Source: Chenopodium formosanum (taxonomy: Eukaryota > Streptophyta > Magnoliopsida > Caryophyllales > Amaranthaceae). Taken from it: a DNA stretch of 64,000 nt. The stretch's first letter is position 1. Every line of letters begins with the position of its first letter. The notes beneath the pieces were generated by a model. The model did not search any database, had not been told where the DNA came from, and saw nothing but the letters and a program-made list of their open reading frames with translations. Positions 1 to 11,611 of the stretch are shown one piece after another. Position numbers and translations under genes: made by a program. Where the stretch lies: NCBI GenBank assembly GCA_024500155.1, contig CM044879.1:4417501-4481500 (forward strand), given 5' to 3'.

Positions 1-1009
1 GATCCTGATCAGTGAAGATTGATTTTGGTTCGATTCCACACATCGACTTTTTGAAAATTTTAAGAAGCCAAACAAATGTGTCAGTCTTTTCGTCACTTAT
101 GAATGCACATCCAAACATTGTTGTTCTCCAGTGACAGTTTATACCAACAAATGGTGCACATATCAACCCATATTTGTTTGTTCTGTATGTTGTATCAAAG
201 ATTAAAACATCACCATAGGCTTTGAAATCTTCAAGCATTTGAGAATCTCGCCAAAAATAGCTCACGACATTGTTTTCTTCTCCAAATTTCAGTCTATAAA
301 AGAATGAAGGATCATTATCTGCTCTCTCTTGAAGGGTATCCAATACATTCTGCATGTCTCCACCTTCAACCATACTCATTTTCACCCTTGATACATAGTT
401 TAGGTGATCTCTCTTAGTATGACCTACACATTCTTCTCCTCCAGCTTCATTGGTGATATAATTGTAAGCATCCATTGGTTTGATACCACTTTCAACCATG
501 CTTTCAATTAGTTCACCCATTGGTGCTGATATTTGCCTTTCTGATCTTAGATGATTACGTTGAACTGCTATAACCAATTCATGATTATGTTCCAACTCAT
601 GTGTAACAGTTCGAAATTTCCTTCTTTGGTTTTCTTGAAACGAATATGAGCTTTGCAACCAGTTCTTGTCTCATTTACCTCCCTATCTTTTCTCTTTTTT
701 TCATCAGTTTTACCCAATATGGGTATTTCCGCTGAATTTTGTTCAGCTGCCATCTTCATTTTACCCTTTGTATGCCCTTCTTTAGAACACCTAAAATAAA
801 ACTCATACAAATGATCATTATTATCTCTTCTCTTTGTTGATTTTCTGACACTGAAACCAACAGTCCTTGAATGAGCTTTGTATAAAACAAATCCCTCATT
901 GTAGTCTGATACAGTATAACCTGCTAGACATTTACTTATGTTTTCATCCTTCTCATATTTGTAATAATCTGCAAGAAAAGTATATATGAAACATATCATA
1001 ATTTATTTT

Positions 1010-1640
1010 TGTCAGGAAATAAAATATTATACACAGTAAATAAATGTTCTTTAAATTTATGATAATCATAATTTATTTTCTCAGTCAGGATTATGTTTAC
1101 ATTTAATCAGGAAATAGATAATATAAGTCAGAAATAATAATATTTGTATTTGATTATAATATGTTGTTGATTATTTTTTCAGGAATTAGATTATTTATGT
1201 CACTTATTAGTTTTGTTTTGTCAGGAATTAAATTTTGTATGTCAGGTATTAAAATATTATGATATCAGAAATTAGATTATATATCAGGAATAAAATTGTT
1301 TCAATCAGAAATAAGATTACGTTTGTCAGCTTTAAGATTTCTTTGGTCAGGAAATAAAATATGTACGTCAGGAATTAATTTGAATATATCAGAAATTAAA
1401 TTGTATGCTTCAGGAATAAACTTGTTTCAATCAGGAATAATATTAATTTAATTTCAGTAACAAAAAATAGTCAAAATATCAAAATAATGTTCGAATCAGA
1501 AATTAGATTATAATATTCAGGAATAAAGTTATATTAGTCAGGAAAATAGATAATAATTACTGAGGACATAAATGATATGGTCAGGTTTAAGATAAATATA
1601 GTCAGGAAATTAGAATTTAATGACTCATGACCTTCCCTCT
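1010..1640. repeat. degenerate TCAGGAATTA/TCAGGAATAAA repeat field (intron 2 of the FAR1-like gene)
   Basis: Variants of TCAGGAATTAGAT and TCAGGAATAAAAT recur at irregular spacing of about 20-40 bases, separated by AT-rich filler. Spacing and sequence are too loose for a simple microsatellite. The same motif fills 2600-3400, so the repeats sit on both sides of the ORF at 2021. Confidence 0.7.
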
Positions 1641-2020
1641 TCTCTTTTCAAAAAACACGTAAAATCATTTACCAGACATAAAATTAATTGAATAAAAATG
1701 AAATGAATATACTAGAAAAGAGGTTAATTATAAATGAAAAGACATAATTGAAAAGGTATGACTCTCCCTCTTCCAAAACACTGCATCTATTCACATTCTT
1801 AACATTATATGTAAGTAACCATATTGTTAACAAACTGTATTCAGAAAAACAAAAACAAAAATCCGTATAAACTGCTTCAGTTAGAAATTTTAATTAATCT
1901 CATAAGAATTTAACTACTGCTATTACAAAAGGTATATTTTTTCGTATTATGATTATACCTTTGTTACTGTTGTTTTATTGAGTTTTGTTATGATTTATGT
2001 TTTCATTTTGTTTTGTTTAG

Positions 2021-2464
2021 ATGGCTAATCAAATCCCACACCCAATTGACGCCTTAGAAGATGCACATCCAGCAATGGCTGTTGAAGAAATACTTTGCAT
2101 GCATATTTTCCCTAGGTGCACATTCAAAGCCCAGGCAATGATTAACTGTACATGTAGATATTATAATGAATTATGGTATTATAAATATTGGATTCCAGAA
2201 ACAGTAAGAAGAAATCATAATTCAAATGAATGGTGGGTTGCATATGACATTATGAGGCATAAGGGTTATGGGTTTCATAATGGCATGGTGCAAGACTGGG
2301 CTGAATTTCTGAATGGATTACATTTTGTTTTTGGTGAAGAAGAAGCCAGCAAATTAAAGAGAAAAAGAGAAGAGGCAAATCATCCATGCAGAGAGGCAAA
2401 AAGAATTAAAATTGAGGAAGATTATCTTTGTAGTTTATTTTCAATGTTTTGTACTTTATCATAA
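2021..2464 (+). CDS. 147-aa ORF of unknown function, antisense inside the FAR1-like intron
   Basis: I do not recognise the family. The ATG follows directly on a splice-acceptor-like tract (TTTTGTTTAG), so it may be the first codon of a spliced coding exon. Residues about 10-55 (PAMAVEEIL ... INCTCRYYNELW) weakly resemble an F-box by spacing of hydrophobics and the Cys-Arg-x-Tyr segment. The middle is rich in Trp/Tyr (NEWWVAYDI, VQDWAEFL), and residues 108-132 are basic (KLKRKREE, REAKRIKIEE), possibly a nuclear signal. It is less AT-rich than its flanks, which supports coding. Its position inside the transposase-like gene suggests an accessory ORF of the same mobile element or a captured host exon; both are inference. 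Confidence 0.4.
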   Translation: MANQIPHPIDALEDAHPAMAVEEILCMHIFPRCTFKAQAMINCTCRYYNELWYYKYWIPETVRRNHNSNEWWVAYDIMRHKGYGFHNGMVQDWAEFLNGLHFVFGEEEASKLKRKREEANHPCREAKRIKIEEDYLCSLFSMFCTLS

Positions 2465-2579
2465 TTAAATAACATTTCAGTAATATATAATTTGGAAATT
2501 TAGTTTATGTATTTTATTTTTGGAAATTTGGTTGATGTTATTTTATTTTTGGAAATTTGGTTGATGTTATTTTCTTTTT

Positions 2580-3400
2580 TGTTTTAGTTGATGATATCAG
2601 TAGCTTATACTCAGGAATTAGCATATCTTAAACAGGAATTAAATTCAGAAATAAAATTAACTCAGTCAGGTTTAAGATAAAATTAGTCAGGAAATAGATA
2701 ATAATAGTCAGTAATTAAATGTTTGAAAATTTATTATACCAAGGAATTACATTATGTTAGTCAGGAATTAAATAGTTCTTGTCAGGAATTACATGATGTT
2801 AGTCAAGAATTAGATATGTATAGTCAGTTTAAAAATAATAATATTTTGATACATTATAACTCGTCAGGTTTAATATAATATTAGTCAGAAAATAGATAAT
2901 AATATTCAGGAATAATAATATCTATATTTAAATAGAGTAATTACATCATGTTAGTCAGGAATTAGATAGTTCTTGTCAGAAAAAAGATATGTATGGTCAA
3001 TTTAAAAATAATAATATTCAGGAATAATAATATCTATATTTAAATAGAGTAATTACATCATGTTAGTCAGGAATTAGATAGTTCTTGTCAGAAAAAAGAT
3101 ATGTATGGTCAGTTTAAAAATAATAATATTTTGATACATTACAACTCGTCAGGTTTAATATAATATTAGTCAGAAAAAAGATAATAATATTCAGGAATAA
3201 TAATATGAATATTTAAATAGAGTAATTTAATGTTTTAAGATTTATAACATTAGTCAGAAATTAGCATATATTAGTCAGGAATTAGATAATTATTGTCAGA
3301 AAACAGATATGGATAGTCAGTTTTAGGATAATAATATTCTCATGTATTATAACTCAGTTAGGTTTAAGATAATATTAGTCAGAAAATAGAATTATCTGTA
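2580..3400. repeat. second degenerate TCAGGAATTA field with a 112-bp tandem duplication
   Basis: Same motif as at 1010-1640. A unit beginning AATAATATTCAGGAATAA occurs at about 2895-3006 and again at 3007-3118, almost identical. A longer period is visible too: the TTTGATACATTA...ACTCGTCAGG segment near 2850 recurs near 3130. The field has therefore grown by local segment duplication. Confidence 0.75.
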
Positions 3401-4198
3401 TACCTATTATACTTGCAGTATCTTCATCTCTTTCTGCATCATCTCTTTCTTCATTTATATTTTCTTCTAGAATAACATTATCTGCTGCATTCATCATTAG
3501 TGTTAGTATATTTGAATTTCAATCTGAAATTATCAAAGGCATGCAATCATAAGTTGAAATTGAATTCGATCGAATACTATAGTAAACTGAGTATCTGAAA
3601 ATAAATTAGGCCTGATTTCAAATTATAAGTTGAAATTAACTACGATCTGAAATTCGATTGGCATTAATTGCTAATAATAAGTAGAAATTAACTCCAATTT
3701 AAATATGATCTGATATTAAATTGAAATTTAATATGATCTGAAATTCAATTTGGCTTGCATGCGAATTATAAGTCGAAATTCATATTTCAAAATCGGTATA
3801 ATACAATCTGAAATCATGCGAATTATAAATCGAAATCAATATTATATGAAATTTGAAATTACATGCAAAGAAAATTATGAATTAGATTGTACCTTTTTCA
3901 GCAGTAATTGAGCTGCAAATTGATTCTATAGGTGAATCAGAATCTCCTTCAATCATCATCCTATTGTTTGATTTCTCCATGTTTTTCTGGAATTTGCAGA
4001 TTTGAATTATATGAATTTTGCAGATTTGAATTTTATGAAATTTTGGGAAATGAAGTGGTTGAATTTCAGTGAATGACGGCGCTCGAAATTTTATGAAAAT
4101 GATTAAAATGATGAAAACGACAAAATTAAGACAATTTATAAAATGGCGCGCGGGCTTTGGTCGGGTTGGTCAGGCCCGCGCCTTTTTAATTAATGAGC

Positions 4199-4218
4199 CC
4201 GGACTCACGTGAGTCCGG
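4199..4218. repeat. 20-bp perfect palindrome with G-box core
   Basis: CCGGACTCAC followed by its exact reverse complement, with CACGTG at its centre. It lies in a GC-rich patch (4144-4230) about 220 bases upstream of the FAR1-like start codon, next to a second GC-rich inverted motif (GGCGCGCGGGC ... GCCCGCGCC, 4145-4182). This is where the terminal inverted repeat of a FAR1-encoding MULE would be expected, but the partner end is outside the window. Confidence 0.6.
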
Positions 4219-4384
4219 TCTCACGCAAAACGTTCTGAAAGCAATAACGATAGACAATATGCAATCACAGATGCAAGGCTAGAAAGAGTACTTGTTCGTT
4301 TGTTCGAAAATAAATGTGAATCAAATCTCACATGCATACACTCTTTCATTTCACTTGCCCTATGTGGTTCGCCCATGCCTGGGC

Positions 4385-4790
4385 GATTTAGGTTGGTTTT
4401 ATGTGGGTTTTATCTCCTTATTCTTTATAGGATATATTATATGAGTATATTTTAAGGAGCACTATATATATAAATATACACTCGTTCTGGGGTTTTTCCT
4501 AACAGATAAATTCAGAAATTTGAGATTTTTATGTTGTATTTCTTATTTGTGAGTTTTGAGAGAAGTAGCATTATTACAAAGCAGAGAGAGTAGAGACATC
4601 ATTCCATTTTAGTTGATTGTAATTTGTTTTCTTTCAAGATCACTAATTAAAGCTAGTATTTTCAATTGCTTGCCTGTGGACGTAGTCAATGCGTTGTAGG
4701 CCGCCTAGTGAAGCACGTCAAATCTGTGTATTTTTCTTGTTTGATTTTGCATTCAAAATTTAATTTGTTCTTTCTCACATCATTTATACC
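4385..4790 (+). mobile_element. probable LTR remnant (Copia-like solo LTR)
   Basis: Sequence layout resembles a Copia LTR: a TATA-like tract (CTATATATATAAATATAC, about 4463-4480), then the phrase GCCTGTGGACGTAGTCAATGC with GAAGCACGTCAAATCTGTG (about 4672-4725), then a T-rich tail ending TTTCTCACA near 4780. No target duplication or primer-binding site was found, so the boundaries are approximate. Confidence 0.4.
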
Positions 4791-5210
4791 ATATGATTTA
4801 TTATATTATGGAACCACACACTAGTACATAATATCTAAGAAAATTAAAACAAAAAAGGGGCTAAGCAAATTGTATGAATAAAATTAGTAGGACCATATTC
4901 CTTTTACATGCATGTACCAAAATCGTTGAGAAAGGCCAACAATTCTTAGGTGACATTAATTTTACTACTACAAATTTATAGCAACTATACCCGTAATAAT
5001 ATATCTTTCTAAGCGTGTGTGGCTTGACCGCTTGAACATCAATAATAAGATCAGATTTTTTAGCCCGCACTGATCACCTATGACGACGACGACGAAAAAA
5101 AAAAAAAGCAAGCTCGAGTTTTGCTTATGTGACTAATCCTTACGCACGTACCACACTATACAAAACTTATAATCTCCTCAATCTATATACTTTGTATATA
5201 AAAATCATTA
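4791..5210. other. 3' flank of the GA2ox8-like gene, no gene seen
   Basis: AT-rich spacer between the LTR remnant and the GA2ox stop codon, with a short GAC-repeat plus A-tract at 5081-5107. It presumably contains the GA2ox 3' UTR. The 69-codon ORF here lacks any family resemblance. Confidence 0.5.
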
Positions 5211-6111
5211 TTAGTTGCATATAAGAAAGCGAGAAAGTCCTATCTTATAACCATATTCTTGAACATCTTGTTGAACTTGTTGTCTATACTCTCTAAAGCT
5301 AAATTTCCTATACATTGAAGGCTCCTTGAAACTTTGTATAATTGCATCACCTGATGGACAAAGGAAATACGCTGTCGAAAACCTTTCAAGTCTTGGATTA
5401 GCGACAACTCTATGCACCACACTCTTGTACACACCATTGCTCCAAGCCTATAAAATAATTCACCTCAATCTAAGTATAAAATAATGTGTTTGAATTTCAT
5501 ATTAGTGGATGAGATAGGTCATACAAAGTATTTAAGTACCATAAATCAAGTTACTTTGGTGTATTATTTGTGAGATATAAAAAATTCCAAAGTTGCATAT
5601 CATATGAGCCAGATATAGTATTTTAAATTAATCGAGTATGTTGTATTAGGTTTTTGGAAAGAAAAAAGATAATTTACCTGAAATAGATCACCAATATTGA
5701 CAATAAGAGCCTCAGGATTAGGCTTAACTGAAATCCATTTTCCATCTTTAACAAGCTGCAATCCACCAACTTGATCTTGGTATAAAATTGTGAGAAAATC
5801 ACTGTCTGTGTGTGGCATCAATCCAAAAACATGGGAATATTTAGGGCATGGTGGGTATCTATTCATCCTTAGGTAGCAAGTATTTGGCAAACAATTGTCC
5901 TCAAAAAAGGTTAGTTCTTCATCATGCCCCAATTTTTCTGCTAATATATTTGTTAATTTATTCGCCAATTCAGATACTGTGATGGCAAATTGTTTCACTG
6001 TTGAGCTGCAAAAAAATCAAGAAGTGCAAAATATGAGAAATGATTATGAATAAAATTGTTTTTTCAATTGTTGTTTAAGCAGTTAAGCCTTTAAGGATAT
6101 TAAAGTTAGTT

Positions 6112-6148
<37 letters not shown>

Positions 6149-8760
6149 AAAGGACACATTCTAAATGCCTAAGATCTTGAGAGCAAAGTGTAGCTGGCTG
6201 TAGGCCCAAAGCAAAGGCCGGGCCTACAAATATTCACGTGGTTTCACGTGAGGCCCAACTATGTGAGTGGTGAGTATCACGTGAGGCCCAAGCCCACTTT
6301 CCTACTAGTTTGGAGTTTTGAGTTTTTTTTTTTTTTTTTTTTGAAACATACTAGTTTGGAGATTGGCCAGCTGTTACTAGACACTTTAAAAAACCATTTT
6401 TTTTTTTTTTAGGAAAACCTTTATAAAAATCTAATACTAGTAATTATTTTTATTTTTTTTAAAAAAATGCTCTCCTTCAGGTAGAAAATCAATAAATTCC
6501 ACCTCATGATTCTGGAATTTTATCATTATCTTTAATTCTAATTTGGAATTTTGGTTTTATAAAAAGTAATAAATTGGTTAATAATGAAAACAAATGTGAA
6601 AGCATAATTTCCAAAGATAGGTATGTATTACAAGAATAAGTTCACACTGTAGATTGATGTATCAAAACACTAGATGAAAAGGTTGAATCATTATCAGAAT
6701 TTGAAATGAGACAATTGTTTAGATAATGCAAAGATGTAAACCTTTTCCCACTTAGTGGCATTGACATAATCTATTTTGGGGGGGGGGGGGGGGGGGAGTT
6801 TATGGACTTAAAGAATCAACCAATTGGCTCGTTATCATACGAAGAAATAAGACTATTGTTTAGAGAATACAGAACAAAGGAGATAACATTTTTACAATTT
6901 GTGATGTTAACTTAACCTACCTGATGAGGGAAATTTCTTAACTTAAAGAACAAAGTTCTATACAAACAATTATTGTAAATTTTGTAAGCATTTAATATTG
7001 AACTCAACTTATGACTTTGACAATCCATGTGATATTTTAACATCATAATAAATAAATAAGTTTAATTAAACAGAAATGGTTACATAAGATATTCATGATA
7101 GTGTCACCTCATCACCAAACTTTTTAATGTTTTCAAAAATTTTCCTTCTTACCCAATATCCCAATAACAAATGTAATAAATGAAGATTAATGATAAAAGT
7201 GAGATGCTTAAAGTGAATTAGCGTCATCACCATAATTCTTAAGACATGACTCTTCTTACACATTACGTCAGGAGTAAATTTCTTGATCTATCACCTAAAG
7301 CTATAATACAGATCGTGAATATTGTATCAAAAAAAGTTGTGACTTTGTATTTGATAGGGTATTAAAATAGGTTTCAAATCAACATAACTTTTGTGTTCAA
7401 CAAGAGAGCAAGCCACACAAATGAAGTTTCTATAATAAAGTAATCCTTTTTGGTAAGTTTTCGTGTCAACCACAAAAGGATAACACTTTATAATTGCCCA
7501 CAATACGACTGACGGATTGATATTTTTCTTGGTAAGTTCATCAAAGAAATTCTTGTGACATTCAATCTCCTACTTTTCTTATCTTATTAATCTACAAAGT
7601 CAAAAGATAAGAAAATTCTCTAATTTTGGAGGCAAACCCCAGCATTGAAAAGATGAACGTCATATCGCATAATTTTGTGACTAGGAAAAAAAAAATTAAA
7701 TGAGGCTAGAATTTTGAACACCTAACCCAACTTAGATTCACACAAAGAATGAATATCATCATGCCTATTAGTATCTTGTGTGTAAGGGCATGTTCTCTTC
7801 AGCTTATTTTCAGTTCAGTTTAGCTCTAATAAGTCCAATTTAGTTCAGTTCAGTTCGGTTTTTATCTTAATTTCCTTTCTCATAAAATATTCAGTTCAAT
7901 TCAGTTCAGTTCAGTTTAGCTCCAATAAATTCAATTTAGTTCTATTCAACTTAATTTAGCTCAGTTCAGTCAATCAGAATAGGCCCTAAGAGTATATAAG
8001 TATATAACATAGGTCATAGGACTAAAGTTACATTCCACTTGAATAATGTTTTTAAGGCCCTAATATGTCCACTTATTTCAAGAAAAAAACAAATTCAAAT
8101 ACGGTCTAATAAGTTTAGAAAAAGTAATTAAGTTAAAGAAAAATAAGTTTTAAACCTTTAATAAGGATTAATGAAGGGTTCCTCAAAGTCAATTTACAGC
8201 TAAAATAGTTATAATAGTTCATTTTAGTTTAAGTTAGTTTAGGTAATACGTTCATATATATAATAAAAAATCAAATTCACACCCTTTTTGACAAATAATT
8301 CACGCCCTTAATGAAACCATAAGTCTTTAAGTTTTTGACATGTCTTCTAATATCAATGTTAAAACCCATTGTAAACCGTAGGTATTTCCTCTTTTTATTA
8401 CTTGCAACGTTTGGATTTTATGATACTCATACATAAGTTCAACTATTATTTTCTTTAATATTAGATTGATAGTAACTACAAAGACTTGAAATTGTAAATC
8501 TACATTAAGACAAATTTAAGAAAATCTCAGCTATCAAATTAACACTTGAAGTATTAAATATATGTAGTACTCGACAAATTTAATCCACCAGGATCAAATT
8601 GAACTATGCAGTTCTGTAAATATAGATCATTTTATTGATGATAATCACGTAGCTATGTAATTTCTTGTTAAACATGAGTCAATAAATACTCAAACTAATT
8701 AAAATATATAAATAATGTAAAAGGTTAAAATGTTGCCAAAAAAAAATAATAAATAAACAT

Positions 8761-8819
<59 letters not shown>

Positions 8820-9372
8820 TATATCTAAAAGGCAAAATTTGTCAAGGTGCAATTGCAACAACAATTGTTACGTACCATAACTTGCTAACTTGAGGATAGC
8901 CGTTGCCAATATTTCTTGAACCAGTGTTGCAAATATCAGTCATAGGAATGTGAAAGGCTTCAGACCAAGATAATTGTGTCAAGCAATTTGGTGTAGGAGA
9001 GCCCCAACGGTAACTTCCAGGAGATAGCCTTAAGCTCATACAATTATCTTCTTTTTTCTTGTTAAATGGCTCCCTAAACACTTTCACTTGCTCCTTGGTC
9101 ATTTCCTCCAAGATATGGTGCGATATGCCATGGTTCACCACTTGGAATAACCCCCACTCCCTAGAGGCTTCCGCGATTGCTGTCTTGCATTGTTCTCTCT
9201 CTTTGGCCGTGCCAGCCATCAGCTGCCCTAAGTCTATTAGGGGTAAATCGTGCTCTTCGATTGTAGTAGTGGTGGTGGTGGTGATGAGTGGTTTAATGTT
9301 GTGTTTTAAGAAGAGGTTCTTGTATGTTTCTTCAAATGGAGGGTCTGATGACCTATTTGCATTACGGTCCAT
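5211..9372 (-). CDS. GA2OX8: gibberellin 2-beta-dioxygenase 8-like (2-oxoglutarate/Fe(II) dioxygenase)
   Basis: GA 2-oxidases inactivate gibberellins by 2-beta-hydroxylation using 2-oxoglutarate, O2 and Fe(II), in the cytosol. Exons on the minus strand: 9372-8876, 6005-5678 and 5447-5211 (stop TAA), all GT-AG, giving 353 aa, normal for the family. The N-terminal DIOX_N region includes REWGLFQVVNHGIS (about 71-84) and SYRWGSPT (120-127). The core includes NTCYLRMNRYPPCPK (207-221), HTD (iron ligands H231, D233), the distal histidine H287 in SVVHRVV, and the 2-oxoglutarate pair R297-x-S299 (ERFSTAYF). SWSEAFHIPMTD and the overall match to Arabidopsis GA2ox8 point to the C20-GA subclass, from memory of that family. 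Residues 31-37 are a run of seven Thr. Intron 1 (2.9 kb) carries a G-box cluster, a Tourist-like MITE, a G19 run and an AG microsatellite. No break seen. Confidence 0.9.
6188..6300. promoter_or_regulatory. intronic cluster of three G-boxes and GGCCCA (site II) motifs
   Basis: CACGTG occurs at 6235-6240, 6245-6250 and 6278-6283; the last two belong to a direct repeat TCACGTGAGGCCCAA. GGCCCA or GGGCC elements flank them. The patch is GC-rich within an otherwise AT-rich intron 1 of the GA2ox8-like gene. CACGTG is bound by plant bHLH (PIF-type) and bZIP (HY5-type) factors and TGGGCC by TCP factors; regulation of this gene by them is inference. Confidence 0.45.
6778..6796. repeat. G19 homopolymer
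   Basis: Uninterrupted run of 19 G in intron 1 of the GA2ox8-like gene. The exact length is likely to be unreliable in any assembly. Confidence 0.9.
7786..7986. mobile_element. Tourist-like MITE, copy A (CAGTTCAGTT-rich), TAA target duplication
   Basis: Termini GGGCATGTTCT and AGAATAGGCCC are inverted, flanked by TAA on both sides (7783-7785, 7987-7989), as for PIF/Harbinger-type MITEs. The interior is many copies of TTCAGTTCAG. Three relatives lie at 16346, 28386 and 30175. Confidence 0.7.
8765..8815. repeat. (AG)n microsatellite
   Basis: About 25 AG units, 60 bases downstream of exon 1 of the GA2ox8-like gene, within intron 1. Seen from the gene strand it is a CT tract near the donor site. 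Confidence 0.95.
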
Positions 9373-9423
9373 TGTTGATTGCTGTAATCAACAAAGAAAT
9401 GAAGGATGATTAATTACTTTGTT

Positions 9424-9440
9424 CATATATACAAATAGAG
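9424..9440 (-). promoter_or_regulatory. candidate TATA element of the GA2ox8-like gene
   Basis: On the minus strand the tract reads TTTGTATATATG, about 55 bases before the start codon. That would leave a 5' UTR of only 20-30 bases, so this is tentative. Confidence 0.25.
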
Positions 9441-11611
9441 AAAATGAGAAAAGAGCTATCTAATGAAAGTAAAAAAAAAAAATCTAACCTAGTAGATTTG
9501 GAGAAGAACTTACTAGAATATGAGGTAATTTAAGTTTTGTGTTATGGATTACGTGTGAAAGTATAAACTTTTTTCATGAATAATGATCTATGTTTATACT
9601 AGGTCGTGAAAATAATCTTCAAAATGGTATTACAGTTGGCTACAGCTCATTAACAGGAGTCAATATGACACTGTGATTTGCGGACTAAGTCATAATTGAA
9701 AGCGGGCCGTTACTTAATTCTCAATCATTTTTTGATTTTTATAACTCATGACGTTCACCTCTCTAAGTAACTAGGTTCCTGGCTACACACATGACACTTG
9801 GCTAATTTTTTGGGATAAAAGTGTTGGGAGCATATTCATTAATATGAAGCATTATTGATGAAAGAAGCAAATAAATGTGATTTTGGGAACTACTCAAAAG
9901 TCATGTTAAAGAAAATCAAATCATCTTGTCAAAAAAAAAAAAAAGAAAATCAAATCATAAGTACTTCGTTCTGAATACATATATTTCTGTTTAAAAGCTA
10001 GTATTGGCCCGCTATTTATATCAAGAAAAGTCTATGATCAATGATAGTATTATTCACATGATGGACAAATTGATAATGGCATATACAAGTAGATTTTTAC
10101 CAAACATCACCTCATTTTAGAAGTGAGAATAATGCAAGATCACTAGTTTATGGCAAGATCTATAAATGTTGAAACATATTGTTGCCCACTTGTGAGTGTT
10201 CCAGATTGGAGAAAGATGAGAGATGGTTTCGTTTTATAAGGTAGAGGAGTACCTTCTACTATTGCCAATAGGTTTTAGTATGGAATTGAAGCTCCAAACC
10301 CTTGTTTGTGGACCAAACTCTCCTCCTCCTTGTCCGGGTTGCCAAGATCCATTTCATATTGTCTTGAAATTTAATAATAAACTAGTATTCTTGCATTCTC
10401 TCTTCTAAAATGAGGTTATTTTCTACACCCAAAGTAAAGTTTGTCATAAAGGGTATTTTTTTTCCCATACAAGTTTTTTCCCTTTTAGTGAGTAGTGATG
10501 ACATAGAATTTAGTCGTAAAAGTTGTTCTTTACGACCTTAAAGTCGTGGAACTAAACCTTAATCGATACATTTAAGAAAAACATTATTCTTACTCCGTGT
10601 TACGTACCGACATACTTGTACACATAACAAAAAATTTATTTTCGAATATTATTCAGTATAATTAATTCATGTTATCTTTTTTCCTGCTATTAGTTGTAGG
10701 AAATGTGGATTTAACATAGAGATAAGGTTCAAGCTCATAGAAAAGGCTTTTGGGAAAGGCATTCCATTCCTAAGCTAGTTTCCTCCCTTGAATATAACCT
10801 TTCAAGAGCCTAATTTCAATTTAATTGAGAAGCCTCATCGATAGGGCATCCAACATACCAACACGGCAACACATAGATATCTTGAATTCATTTTTTAAAA
10901 ATTATGCACTAAAACAAGTAATAATTTGTAGTTTGCGTTGTTCAATTCACCTTAAAATAATAATATTCAATAAAAAAATAATTTATGTTCAGTAAAATAA
11001 TATATATTTTTTTTTAGTAATTTTTATGAGCAACTATATAGATAATCAATACAATAAATTTTAATACAGTAAATAAAAATGCTATGAGAACCGCTAAAGT
11101 ATTTTTTTTTTCAAGGCGTGTTTCACAACCAATCACATACAACTATACAAGTACCTTAATTAGGTGTTGAAACTTTAAGGTCAAACATGTACTTCCTTTT
11201 ATGTCTAGCAAACACCTTAAATAAAGGCACCTTAAAAATCTTAAATTTTAAGGTGATGAAATGAATTGGGATGTTATTTTGAGAAACCTCATCTTAACAC
11301 TATTTTTTTACTCTGTAGTCCTTAATTGTTGAATATGTTGATGTTGCTTTCCAGATTTTAATTATGAAGTTAAAGGTGTTCTTAATAAAAACGTACCAAC
11401 TTTCTTCAAAACTAAATTAAAACATAAATGAAACCCTAACCTAGTATATAGAGAATATTTTCAGAATTCAACGGGCAGAAATATTATTATAATTTTATAT
11501 AATTAGGTTCAAGACTTAATTAATTACTTATGATTGTTGACATATTACTCAAACTTCTACTTGTAATAACTAGGAAATGGGAAAAAGATTCAAGCGTGTT
11601 ACGACTGTTAC
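9441..11611. other. upstream region of the GA2ox8-like gene, no gene seen
   Basis: AT-rich spacer with A/T homopolymers. A 61-codon ORF at 10223-10408 sits in a slightly more complex segment (about 10180-10400) that looks like degenerate repeat sequence; I cannot assign it. Confidence 0.5.

Larger units (their letters stand above)
1..3980 (-). pseudogene. FAR1-related / MULE-derived transposase-like gene, 3' end outside window, frameshifted
   Basis: I read three exons on the minus strand: exon 1 3980-3893 (starts MEKSNNRMM), exon 2 3484-3404 (acidic), exon 3 from 968 leftward off the window. Junctions are GT-AG and keep phase 1. Exon 3 holds a FAR1 DNA-binding domain (YEKDENISK through TGCKAHIRF), then, from about 620 to 2 in another frame, the end of that domain (HELEHNHEL) and the start of the MULE transposase domain (DVLIFDTTYRTNKYG, WRTTMFGCAF). 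The frame changes near 613-617, consistent with one lost base after TTCG; it is otherwise open to the edge. The FAR1/FRS family comprises transcription factors domesticated from Mutator-like transposases, and live Jittery-type transposons encode the same protein. A flanking palindrome and repeat-rich introns suggest a transposon copy rather than a host FRS gene. The frameshift could also be a sequencing error. Confidence 0.72.

Noticed and set aside
1010..3400. possible CRISPR-like array
   Set aside because: Repeats are degenerate and unevenly spaced, and the DNA is eukaryotic.
8679..8864. 61-codon minus ORF with a Leu/Ser repeat
   Set aside because: It is the (AG)n microsatellite read as LSLSLS; no gene.
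9059..9409. 116-codon plus ORF opposite GA2ox8 exon 1
   Set aside because: Antisense shadow of a conserved exon; its Val run mirrors the Thr run.
10223..10408. 61-codon ORF upstream of GA2ox8
   Set aside because: PPPCPGC is suggestive, but there is no splice support, homologue or start context; looks like repeat-derived sequence.
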